Source: Limnoperna fortunei (taxonomy: Eukaryota > Mollusca > Bivalvia > Mytilida > Modiolidae). Taken from it: a DNA stretch of 64,000 nucleotides. The stretch's first letter is position 1; the number at the start of each line of letters is the position of its first letter. The stretch is taken from contig OX104112.1 in the NCBI GenBank assembly GCA_944474755.1, positions 67,256,433 to 67,320,432 of the forward strand, written 5' to 3'. The notes beneath the pieces are model-generated. The model saw only the letters and a program-made list of their open reading frames with translations. It made no database searches and had not been told where the DNA came from. The position numbers and the translations under genes are program-made. Below are positions 35,290-47,000 of this stretch, piece after piece.

Positions 35290-36565
35290 TTACAAATATA
35301 TGATAATATTTAGATGTTACGGTGCATTTACAAACTGTAACTAAAATAAAAGCAGTTATAACAGTTAATGTCATGGAATGAAAGCAGTTATAACAGTTAA
35401 TGTCATGGAGTAAATATGTAAAGAAAACCAACTATGTTAACTGACAATGAATAAGGGTATTCTTATGTTACTGATAAAATAAAACAAAATACATTATATG
35501 AACCCTCAAGAGAGAACTCAAATGGAGCCTACTTTACTCTGTATTACTTTCCTGTGTAAAATGTCTTGTTACATGCACCCATACTTATATTTGCAGTGTC
35601 ATGAAAAGCTCATGCTAATCAAATAGCTAAGAAAATTTTGACAGAGTTTTCTAGTACTTTTATCATTTAACAAGTATAATAATAAACCAGAAACTATAGA
35701 TTGTATTTAACAACATACACAAATATTAATTAACTCAGAAACAATATATAGATTCATATAACCTGTCTATAGACCAATTTGGTTTTGTTAAACAAGAGTT
35801 TCCAGGTAGCCTGGTATCATCCACATGGACTACATGTGACCACATTAATGCAGCTTAAAAAAGACTGAAAAAAGTTTAAAAAGGGCAACTTTCAGGTATC
35901 ATCTATTCCAAGTTTGGTTCCAACTGGCCCAATGGTTTTAGAGCAAGAGACAAACATAACACAGAGTTTATGTCCCAAATAATTTTGGTAATTTAATAAA
36001 ATTGCTATGTTTAAGATATAGGAGCTAGCTTAAATGCAGGTAAGCCATACTAGATACAGTTCTATGCATGACAGCCAAAGGACTGAACCTAAAAAAGAGT
36101 GATAAATAGGCCCTTTGGTTTACAATAAAAAGTAAAAGTTTTCAAAAGGTTATCACAGATTATCCATGTAAACTGCTTACCCCAGATTATAAGAAAGGTT
36201 TCTTCCTGTATACCTATATTACAAACAAAATTAACATCTGGCTACAAATACAACAAAATCCTGAAAAATTTGACAGTTTATAATTATAATATAAAAATAA
36301 ATCTAATAAAGAATAATGCAAAAATACTGATAAATTGTGCTGAGACAACTCTGGTATAATGCATAACTGTACTGTTAGTACACAAATTTTGATTTAATAA
36401 CATCAAATTCATTCCTTCATATTGTTACCAATCAGTGAAAAGCAGTGTTTATTAAGTTTCCTTATAGGAATTGAAAGATATTTCACTGCAAGAATGTGCA
36501 AAAAATCATCAAAACAAGATTATATTGGTGGAAATAAAATCTTAACATTCTAAAAAAAAATGAAA
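35290..36565. other. Intergenic, short duplications only
   Basis: AGCAGTTATAACAGTTAATG occurs twice within 50 bases near 35350-35405. GGCCCAATGGTTTTAGAGCA near 35928 is a fragment of a dispersed repeat. No gene. Confidence 0.45.
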
Positions 36566-36569
36566 GTTA

Positions 36570-37343
36570 CTGTAAAAAGCTGTGTATAGTCCGCATTTAC
36601 GTATTGTCCGCAACCATTTCATGGAGCAGAAAATTGCGGAAAATTATTATATGCATGTACAATCCGCATGTACATGTTTTCACAAAGCGTCTCAAGATGA
36701 AGACATCCGAGCCAGACTTGGCTGCGCTTTTTTACAAGTTTGTACTTTAATATGTAATTTATTATCTTTTTAAAAATCATTTATGTTTATACTTTTATTA
36801 ATTTCTAGTGATTATAATAAATTAAATAAAAAATAGTGCATTCTCATATCCTCTATTTTGATCGTTGCTCGAAACCAAAACAATTTGTCAACTTTGATTA
36901 ATCAACGAAAACAAAGAAAACAAAAAGATTACACTTTTTATTTTAATTCCTGGAGGATTGCAATCAAAACATCGATCTTCAAACACTTGAGGTTACATAA
37001 CAACGCCATTTTGCATTTTACGCAATACAAGTTACACATCTACTAGTTTCGTATCGGTTTTAATTTTTATTCGTCCTATATAATTAGTATAATATTACAA
37101 AAAATAATTTAAGTAAAAATTAATATCATAACAATGTATACATATGGCAGTTTGTAAAAGAATAATGTTAGAATAGTACGAAAATACCGCATATGACACA
37201 ACAACAAAATGGTGACCGCCATTGACAAAAATCAACGGGGCGAAAAAAACTCAATCGAGACTATACTTGCGTATAATCTGCAACATTCCTTTCCAACTAA
37301 GATTAAAAGAAAAAGACCGCAGACAATATGACCCTAATTACAG
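36570..37343. mobile_element. 774-bp TIR element with TA flanks
   Basis: The left end CTGTAAAAAGCTGTGTATAG and the inverted right end CTGTAATTAGGGTCATATTG continue into GTCCGC/GTCTGC. TA flanks both. Short open frames inside show no recognisable domain. Likely a non-autonomous Tc1/mariner or pogo relative. Confidence 0.6.
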
Positions 37344-37799
37344 TAAATGGAACAAGTGATCTAACATTGTTCCCAATCTGAAGGTGAAATACGAATAGGA
37401 ATACCTTATTTCTCATAAATGTTTTGTTACAGAGAACTTATACATAAAAATACATTAAAAGCCACCTATCACATGAAACAGATCACTTATATAAATTATT
37501 CTAGTTAACTGAGCAATAACTATTGTAGCTTTTAAAAATACTTGATATGATACAGAACACTGATATTTTTTTTTTAAAAGATTTTATATAATATGCAGCA
37601 TATAAGAGCTACTAAAATAATAAAACAATAAAATTAAATAGGAAAAAAATAATAAAAATTAGATAATTCACTCACTCACTTGGTGCATTCATGAATTCAA
37701 TCATTGTTTAGTGTACCAATGTTGAATTCTAAAACCAGACGTACTTTGTTATTTAAGTTAATCCATTAGTAATTTTACAGCCATGGTTAGATATTTGTC

Positions 37800-38180
37800 T
37801 ATGTAATAGCGAGCATCGCAGATGCGAGCTATACGGTTACATGCGTGTGTGTACAAAAAGTAATGTGATCCAAATGAACAAATCCATTTCAGATGGTAGC
37901 TGAGCTATCCGAAGAAAACATTGTAGACGAAAAAATATAAAATATAAAAGTAGAAAAAAATAAGTTTGACATCAATAAAATTAAAATGTTTATTTTTTAA
38001 ATTACTAAAAAATTGCCAGACAAATTTTTTTCAATCTGAAAAGCTGTATTTGAAATTGAGTTTTGTGATGTCACCAACACATTAGATAAGACGTCACGTC
38101 ATCAATGGAATGTAGAGGCACTGTTAGGGGCTCTGAAGTAAGGACATGAACAATGTGCAATGCTCGAATTTAGGCTGCGC
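37800..38180. repeat. Dispersed repeat, copy A
   Basis: Contains AGCTATACGGTTACATGCG, TTCAGATGGTAGCTGAGCT and TTGACATCAATAAAATTAAA in the same order as the repeat at 54.18 kb. No ORF of note. Confidence 0.65.
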
Positions 38181-38189
38181 CTACATTCA

Positions 38190-39550
38190 TATTAAAGAAT
38201 TACAGTATCCTGATTATTACTGTGAAATCGTCCTGACCACAATCACATAGAACAAACAGGTTACCAAAAATACAACAGCTATCTGAAGGACAAACATAGT
38301 TACAACCTTTGAAATGCATTTTAAGTTAAACCAATATAGTGTCCTAATTTCCTTTTTGAGGGGGATATGATTAATTTTAAAAAATAACAAGAAAATATGT
38401 TCATGCAACATTGATGGCCCACTTGATAACACCCCCTTTTTTGTCCAAGTTTACTCAAACATGAAATATTTGCCACAGCCCTACAGAGTTTTACCAGTAA
38501 AGAGACCTCATGATGTTGTAACTGTGTACCAAGTTTTATGAAGATATGAAGTCTTCTTCATAGATTAAAGCTTCAATGCAAGGGTAAATCTGAGGATGGA
38601 CAGAGAGACAGATGGACGAACACACAAATTAATTAACAGACAAAACATCTATATTTCCCTAAGCTTTTGTTGGCAGGACATAGAGTGATCCAAGGTCAAA
38701 TTTATATGCTGCCATGTGCACTTTTAAAATCAATTTTGCTTTAGAAAATCAAACATTTTAATGCTTCAAAATTTATTATTAACGAAAAAAATTTGTAGCA
38801 TTCTCTGTGACTTAATTACCACAGGAAACATTCATGAATAAGCATGATAAATACATAAATTTATATATATATGTATATAACAATAAGACGAGATTCTTCT
38901 AAACAGAATATTTTGGGTATTAAATATTTGTATATATGCATACATAACAGTAAACAAGTAAACTTGTTATGAACATTTCAATGTACTTTAAACAATAGTT
39001 TAACGAACCATTTAAAGTCTTTCCTCAGACAGAACTACTTCCAATTATATTTGACAAATACACAAGTGTTTTGAGTAACACCAGTCATAACAACTCACTA
39101 TTTTGTGGAATGTAAAACAAAACCAAAACATTTCAGGATCACAAATCACAAAACAGTAATCAAATCCTCACAAATTTCAAGAGAACTGTATTAATACAAT
39201 AGCACCTTCAGATGACACTGGTAGTACTGATGACTATTATCTGAAAATACAAACATTTAAAATACTACACTGATAGGCGCAGTAATCAATTTACTACTTA
39301 TATGATTGGTAGTTATTAGCAGATTCTTACTGTCGTCATGTAATATATTTTTTCTGTTAGGAACCAATTACTTCCTTACCTGTGATGTTTATAAATTTAA
39401 AAATAGCTAAGTCTCCCTTTTTAACAACAAGATACAACTTTCTAAAGTTCTAATATAAATACTCCTCCCACCACCCCCACTCCTGATTTAACCTCTTTTT
39501 CTACATACATGTACAAAATGGGATATATTAAAATGAAATATACAATTCCG
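38190..39550. other. Non-coding; dispersed-repeat debris
   Basis: Around 38510-38640 GTACCAAGTTTTATGAAGAT and GGACAGAGAGACAGATGGAC resemble bivalve dispersed repeats. No gene seen; it could include 3' UTR of the 12-exon gene only if the signal at 40963 is skipped. Confidence 0.35.
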
Positions 39551-39559
39551 TATTTACAT

Positions 39560-39780
39560 GTACAATAAAACCTCCTTGTCTCAAACTTGGATGACTCGAT
39601 ACCTCAATAATTTTCAAGTCCCATATTTTCCCATATCTACAATGAATTTCTTTCTCTGATGTGTCGATGTGGTTGTCTCAATATTTCACATAACTCTATG
39701 AAAGAACTTGTGTCAGTACAATCTTAATTAGTGGAATTTTAACTTGTTGTCTCGAAGTTAATTTTGCTATCGATATCATA
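39560..39780. repeat. Second pogo-like repeat fragment
   Basis: AATAAAACCTCCTTGTCTC, GATGACTCGATACCTCAATA and a later GTTGTCTCGAAG give the same clipped CTC/TCGA rhythm as the copy at 0.13 kb. Low similarity; grouping is tentative. Confidence 0.35.
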
Positions 39781-40199
39781 TGTCAAAACTAACAATTTCA
39801 TTGTGTTGTTACTAAATTCACGTCTGTTTATTTTACTTATCTACACACCTATCAAACAGTAATCCGCTCATTATTGTCCAAATTATTTCTTAATGTTTAA
39901 TTAAAAATGGTAGTTATGGAAAACAATTTTTATCAAAATAATGAATTTCATGGTTTTATTTCATTTCTTTAAAGACATATTGTTATTTTAGTGTAATTGT
40001 GTATTGTTTTATAGTCAAAATACTATGACCTTCAGGTATTTTCTACCTATTGCTCAATGAATTTCAACAGCTGTTTAGAAAACTGCTTCAATCTGTTTCT
40101 TTAAAGCTCTTACTCAGAAAGAGCTGGACATTTAAACTGCAGCTGTTCATGCATTACTCAGGTAACTTTACTGGAGAGATTGCCATAGAGTTTAATGAA

Positions 40200-40359
40200 G
40201 AAATAATTCACGGAGGCTGTGGTTTATTATAGTTTTACAACGGGGTGACCATTTATGTCGTATTATTTTATACCGAGCGACAGTGAGGGATAATGTAACG
40301 ACATGAATGGTCATCCCATTGTAAAACAATGATAAATCACAGCCTCCGTGAATTATTTC
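40200..40359. mobile_element. Palindromic MITE with ACCGAGCGA loop
   Basis: Arms of about 60 bp pair (GAAATAATTCACGGAGGCTG with CAGCCTCCGTGAATTATTTC) around a loop TATACCGAGCGACAGTGAGG. The loop nearly equals the inner loop of the 1.38-kb fold-back element at 18.6-20.0 kb. It lies downstream of the 12-exon gene. Confidence 0.8.
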
Positions 40360-40962
40360 TATTCTAATAAGACAATTATAGTACTTTTATAATATTTTCG
40401 TACCTATAGAAAACATCATTTCCGTCATGAACTGGCTGTTCCATCAATGTAACACACAATAAATTGCAACAGATAATGATAGTGTGTGTCGCTATTTATA
40501 AGATTTGTAATTGGAACAGCCATTAAAAACACACCCTCCTCAGCACTTGTTGCTCAAACATAAATCATTTTTTACCACAGTTGTGGTCTCAAAGTCTTTA
40601 AAGCACGTCATATTAAATGCAAGTTAGAAGTTAAAGTTACCTGAGTCATTGTCTATTTATTTGAATAGATATATAGCATCAATACTTGATATGTGGCATG
40701 CTACAAATACAAACAGTGCCAAAATGAGAAACCAAAATACCTTAAGTAAACAGACTTAAATTTGACAAATAATGCAATGAAGATGACCTCACACTTTAAA
40801 CTTGACTGACTAAAACTACTAAACCACTCTTAGATATTTGTTACATCCTGACATATGTTTAAATTTCAACACTATTTGGAACAAACCAATAAATACAGGG
40901 TTCTCATTGTTGGCCATGGAATGTAGGCAGATTGGATAATTTATATATTTTTCAAATAATTT

Positions 40963-40968
40963 TTTATT
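40963..40968 (-). terminator. Candidate poly(A) signal of the 12-exon gene
   Basis: An AATAAA on the minus strand lies about 110 bases past the TAG stop at 41078-41080. It is the first canonical signal after the stop. The actual cleavage site cannot be seen, and a longer 3' UTR is possible. Confidence 0.4.
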
Positions 40969-41077
40969 GAACCTGAATGTTTTTGTCTTCTGTTATATTT
41001 TGTTGCTAAATATTACGTTGCTAGTGCAAAATGGTAATTTTAGTTAACAGTTCAACATCAGTAAGTGTAGTGTTATG

Positions 41078-44000
41078 CTACCTGTTTACTTTCTGTATAG
41101 ATTTAGGTATAATTGGAGTTTTTATTGTATTCTGACTGCCATCAATTCCTCTCTCGTATTCATCTACATCTGCTAAATCTTCATCCAGTGAAGATGTCAA
41201 CTGCTGTAGTAACAGATCAACTGCCTAGTAAAAGAAAACCAAACAAATTCAAACATAACAATTCAAAAGAGTTTAAACAGTTTACAGAGGTACAGATAGT
41301 TACCAAATGTCAATAGATTAATATAAAGTGTCATGTGATGAAAAAGTATTAACACTATGTTTACGGTACAACAATATGCTATAAAGCTCTTGACCATTAA
41401 ATCCTGCACATGATTCCAAGAAATCTTAATAGTCTTTTTGGGAATAGTGAACAGTGTCTGCATACATAAAGACGGATCACAAATAATGTATATAAAAACA
41501 AATCAGATGGGATTCATAGACACTTTTCTCTGTTTAATGCAGACTTGTATAATGAGTAAACTTTAAAAGATGTTATATACTCTTTTTAGCCAGTGATTGA
41601 TTGGCAAGCTAGGTAAATTTAAAATAACAAGGTATCCGATTCATTAAGGATTAACTACCAGAAAATTTTTCACCATTGAAGGATAACAAAATTTCTGTTT
41701 ATAAATACATTCAAACATAAGAATAAACACAACAATTTTTTTGTGTGATTGGACATTTATGAAAAAAGATCAGAAGAACCTCTGTAAGTTTTCCGTGGAA
41801 TAATATATGATGTCAAAGGGAGCATGTCTCCATGATGATGATGTTTTTTCCATCCTCTGAGAGAAAATATTTTCCAGTCAATCAAAAGTCAGTACTCTGG
41901 TACCATTTATTTATAAGAGATTATTAAAACGATGGAAAACTCAGAAGAAATGTTATCAGTTATGTAACAGTTTATACACTTACAACTTCAGTGGTCACTT
42001 TTTCATGTAGCTTCCTAAGAGGATTGTTTGACACAGTTTTATCTCTGTGGTCTTTTACTGTGTAGAACTGTTCTATCATCAAATCTAACAATAAATCTAA
42101 AAAAAATCATAATAACATGACCATAAATTTTTAACACATGTACAAATTTAAACCTGAAAATCTGGTTGATGTTAACTAACAGTCTGCAAAACGGTGGTCA
42201 ATGTCAGCTAACAGTCTTCAATCAGGTGGACAGTGTTTGCTAACAGTCTGTGATACTGTGGTCAATGTTAGCTAACAGTCTGCGATATGGGGGTCAATGT
42301 TAGCTAACAGTCTACAATAGGGTGGTCAATGTTATCCAACAGTGTGCAAGACCGTGACCAAAGTTAGGTAACAGTCTGTGATACTGTGGTCAATGTTAGC
42401 TAACAGTCTGCGATATGGGGGTCAATGTTAGCTAACAGTCTACAATAGGGTGGTCAATGTTATCCAACAGTGTGCAAGACCGTGACCAAAGTTAGGTAAC
42501 AGTCTGTGATAAACGGGCCAATGTTAGCTAACAGTCTGCGATATGGGGTCAATGTTAGTTTGTTTGTTTGTTTGATGGTGTTTAACGCCACTTTCAGCAA
42601 TTTTTCAGCTATATCATGGCATCCAGTTTTTATTGGGGGAAGAAGCCAGAGTACCCGGAGAAAACCCTGACCTGCGGTAGCCAAACTGGCAATCCTTGAC
42701 AATTAAGATTGGAGTCGAGTACACCCTGCCTGCTGTGAGAATTGAACCCGCAATCTCAGTGTTGACAGACCACGTGATCAATAGTACACAAACTACCTTG
42801 ACCACTCGGCCACGGAGGCCCCTCAATGTTAGCTAACAGTCTACAATATTGTGGTCAATGTTAGGTAACAGTCTGCAATATGGTGGCCAATGTTAGCTAA
42901 CTGTCTGTGATACACTGGTCAATGTTAGCTAACAGTCTGTGATATGGGGTCAATGTTAGCTAACAGTCTGCGATACAGTGGTCAATGTTAGCTAACAGTC
43001 TGTGATATGGGGTCAATGTTAGCTAACAGTCTGTGATACAGTTGTCAGTGTTAGACAACAGTCTGTGATACTGTGTTAAATGTTAGCTAACAGTCTACAA
43101 TACGATGGTCAATGTTAGCCAACTGTCTGTGATACAGTGGTCAATGTTAGGTAACAGTCTGTGATACTGTGGCCAATGTTAGGTAACAGTCTGTGATACT
43201 GTGGTCAATGTTAGCTAACAGTCTGCAATACGGTGGCCAATGTTAGCTAACAGTCTGTGATATGGGGTCAATGTTAGCTAACAGTCTGTGATACAGTTGT
43301 CAGTGTTAGACAACAGTCTGTGATACTGTGTTAAATGTTAGCTAACAGTCTACAATACGATGGTCAATGTTAGCCAACTGTCTGTGATACAGTGGTCAAT
43401 GTTAGGTAACAGTCTGTGATACTGTGGCCAATGTTAGGTAACAGTCTGTGATACTGTGGTCAATGTTAGCTAACAGTCTGCAATACGGTGGCCAATGTTA
43501 GGTAACAGTCTGTGATACTGTGGTCACTGTTAGCTAACAGTCTGCAATACGGTGGCCAATGTTAGGTAACAGTCTGTGATACTGTGGTCAATGTTAGCTA
43601 ACAGTCTACAATACGGTGGCCAATGTTAGGTAACAGTCTGTGAAACTGTGGTCAGTGTTAACTAACAGTCTGTAATACACTCCAAAGGTCAAATATACAC
43701 AGTCACCTAAAAAAACTATCCCTATGGAATATTATTGTTGATTTCAAAACCTGTAATCTGGGATCTACAAAAGGACCATTAAAAAGCCATCAGAAAGACA
43801 ATGTAACGTTTACTAAAATGCAAACTTTTGTTGTACAATGTAGTAGAAATTACATTTATTACATTTATTAGACACAGCAATCGAATGACTAAAAAATATA
43901 AAAATGATTCTTTAGTCTTCACAGTATTGATTGAATTTCTGTCGTTATTATATGACCATACATGACCGTAACTAGCTATCAATGAGGTACTTACTATCTA

Positions 44001-47000
44001 GATATTTGTTGGCATGGTCACTCTCTGACCATACACGACCCTGACTAGCTATTAATGACAGTATATAATCCAATAGGACAGATTCCTGTAGTTTATCTCC
44101 AGCCTGCTTTGCAACCTTTAAAATGAATGTGCAATAAGTTAGCTGTATTACCAACATATCAGAAGTGTTTGTCCTTCACCTGTTATAAACACTGTATGTA
44201 CAAATTGGCAGAAATAAACAATACATTTCCATAACTTATGAAACAGATCCTTGTACACTTGACTGCTTCAACAGAAAAACAAAATGTTGATTGATGTATA
44301 ATGAAAAATATTGGAATTGTCATTCATCTTTCATAATTGTATTGTATTGTAAAGGTATTCTATTTAAACAATGGGACAGTTCATCTTCCAAAAATTTAAA
44401 TACCCTGACCAACATCAACTTATAATCAGGAAAGGTTTCATGTGGCTGGCTGTCCGACTATATCAACCTAACAATGTAACATGGCTGAGTCTCAATGAAT
44501 TAACATGTCTCTTTGCTACAGATAATGTCTTAGTTTTACCTCCTTTAATTCCCTTTTTTCAATTTTTGAGTCATACTGGTTAAGGACTTCCTGTGCTATC
44601 TCTGGGGCCTCTTCATCTACTTCCTGTACAATAATGTCATCTTCTATAATGTTTTCTAGCACAATATCAGTCACAATATCATTTATCTGAAATTGCAAAA
44701 AGAATCGTAAAGCCTCTTTCAATATAATATGAATATGGAGTTTTATCCTTAACTTATCCTTATTTGTACAGCTGACTTAATTAAGTTAAAATGAAGGGCA
44801 ATAACACAATTTCCCAATATCTGTTAACCAGGTCTTATAAAGAAAAATATTTAAGTCATTTATAACAAAAAATATCTGATAAAATGATTTTTTTTTCTCT
44901 TAAAAAAAGGCAATAATAAGAAGAGCGTAATTTTAATATAAAACTAGATATCAATTTATATTATCCAATCAAAATGATGCACACAGATTTGGTAGTTAAG
45001 GTTTTTGAGCAGGTGGATGTAAATCATACCAGTTCCTGTTGTATTTCTGTAATATGGTCATCTAGAAGATCATCTAGTACAGAATTGACAGTGTCAGAAA
45101 CATCTAGTCCTACAGGGGCGGCTCCGGCTATTAGCTCATTCACACGATCCTCCATAGGTTTCGTCTGGGAAAATCCCATGTAACTAATTTAAAGAAATCA
45201 TAGTTTGGTTTACTGTACATACTCTAATTGTTTTTGGTTAAAGGGTTACAAGTTTCTTTCCGTGCATGTCAATTAATTGGTTCTATTATAAAGCAGAATT
45301 TTTTTTTATTTTTACAAACGGATTTGGGAACAGAGTGGTTAAGGTAGTTAGTCATCTACTGGTAGCTTTGAGCCTTTGCAGGCAAAATCTGCTCTATTTC
45401 AACTGTAATTGACAAGTATTGACAGATTTTCTGCCAAAAGATGGAAATGGCGGGGAAGGGGGGGGGGCAGTTCGCCTGGTAGTCTTGCTTCCTCCTGAAA
45501 CAAATATTGCATGCTATGATAAAACAGTTGCTGAAAAATTCAAATAAAAATAACTTTGTGCATAATCATGATAAAAGAAGAAGAAAGAATATTACATTTA
45601 AAATATATATATTTGTTATTACAATGTTTAATATAATGAACAAAAAACATAAACAGATAAACAAAGACTTACTCTCCTACCATCTCAGCCATGGCTAATT
45701 TGACAGCCTCATGAGTCAGATCTGGTAACACATCATCTATAATCTGAGCACATATTATTTGTGCTTTATCATAGTAAGGGTGATTTCTGGGCTAAAATTA
45801 AAATAACTTTATTAACTGAAGTAAATAGAAGTAAAAAACTGTTATCAGAAAAGCTTGACTACCTTTAGACAAATTACACTTAGACCATGAAATGTTATAC
45901 AAATATAACTGTCAAGCATTAAAATAATACTAACTTATCTCACTGCCTTATTAGATCCGTGCACTTAAATATACATATAATAAACAACTGCCATAATAAT
46001 TTTTAAAAACTGTCTGTGTCTTCTCTTGACTACATATCCTCTAACAGAACCTGTAGAGTGCAGTACTGGATTGTTTTATTATTGTATAAGTACTGAATTG
46101 GCATATTTTAATGCACATTTAAACTACTAAGGAATTATTTCACTTCAACATTTAATTAAAAAAAGACAGATACTTGTTTCATTTCTTTTTCCATAAAGAA
46201 CTTTCCAAAAATTTAGACACTATACTTTGTATTTTCAGACATGTCTACAAGTTTTGTATTTTCAAGGCACGTTTTTGTTCACTTTGAAGTTTTAATTATT
46301 TTAAATGAATGACACAATTATAGAAGAGGCAAAAATAAACATTATTAACTTATGAATTTAAAATTAAAAAATAAGTAATATTAATAATGTGCTTACTTTC
46401 TTGCAGAATATAAAAAAAACTGAACGTTCAAAACTTTGAAACTTAACTACAGTAATGAGTATTACATACATTATATTACTTGGCCTGTTTATAATTATAG
46501 AAAACAAAAATAAAGTATATTTGTGCAATGTCTACAGTAGAAGCTAAATTCAAATTGTGTTCTAACCAAACTACTACATTATATCTTAAATAAAATCACA
46601 GCAACACTAGCAAATAAGTCTACACATACATGTAGCTCATATAACATACTTCCTTTTTAAAAAGGTTCAACCTTTTTTGTATTCCCAATATTTTATTCAC
46701 CAAGGTAACATTATTTTCAAATAATAATGACACAAGTGAGGACACAGAAAAATGTCTCGCCTGCATTCCGCTTCAGTAACGAAAATAAATTTCGTCATAA
46801 GCATTACGTAAATAGCATTAAATATCAGCAGCGGCCTGTATACGAAATATTGTCACCATACCATGCATAGTTACAGAGAAACTGCCGTAACCCAAAAACG
46901 TTAATGTAGTCGCTGGACCGTGAAATTGAGGTCAAGGTCAGGTGACACCTACCAGACAGTCATGTACTAGTCATAAGCAACCTATATACCAAATATTGTC

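Noticed and set aside
39181..39252. A further 3' exon of the 12-exon gene (acceptor TATTTTCAG near 39242)
   Set aside because: The previous exon already ends with an in-frame TAG (AGG TAG), and splicing to this site would also give an immediate stop, so it would add no coding sequence.
42172..43672. A CRISPR-like array, given regular repeats
   Set aside because: Units are directly adjacent without unique spacers and all parts of the unit are repeated; it is a eukaryotic minisatellite in an intron.
45183..45660. The nearer acceptor (CCCAG|ACGAAACC) for exon 8 of the 12-exon gene
   Set aside because: With the strong GTAAGT donor of exon 7 it puts a stop in frame. The TTAG acceptor at 45183 keeps the frame, although a GTAGGA donor with the nearer acceptor remains possible.
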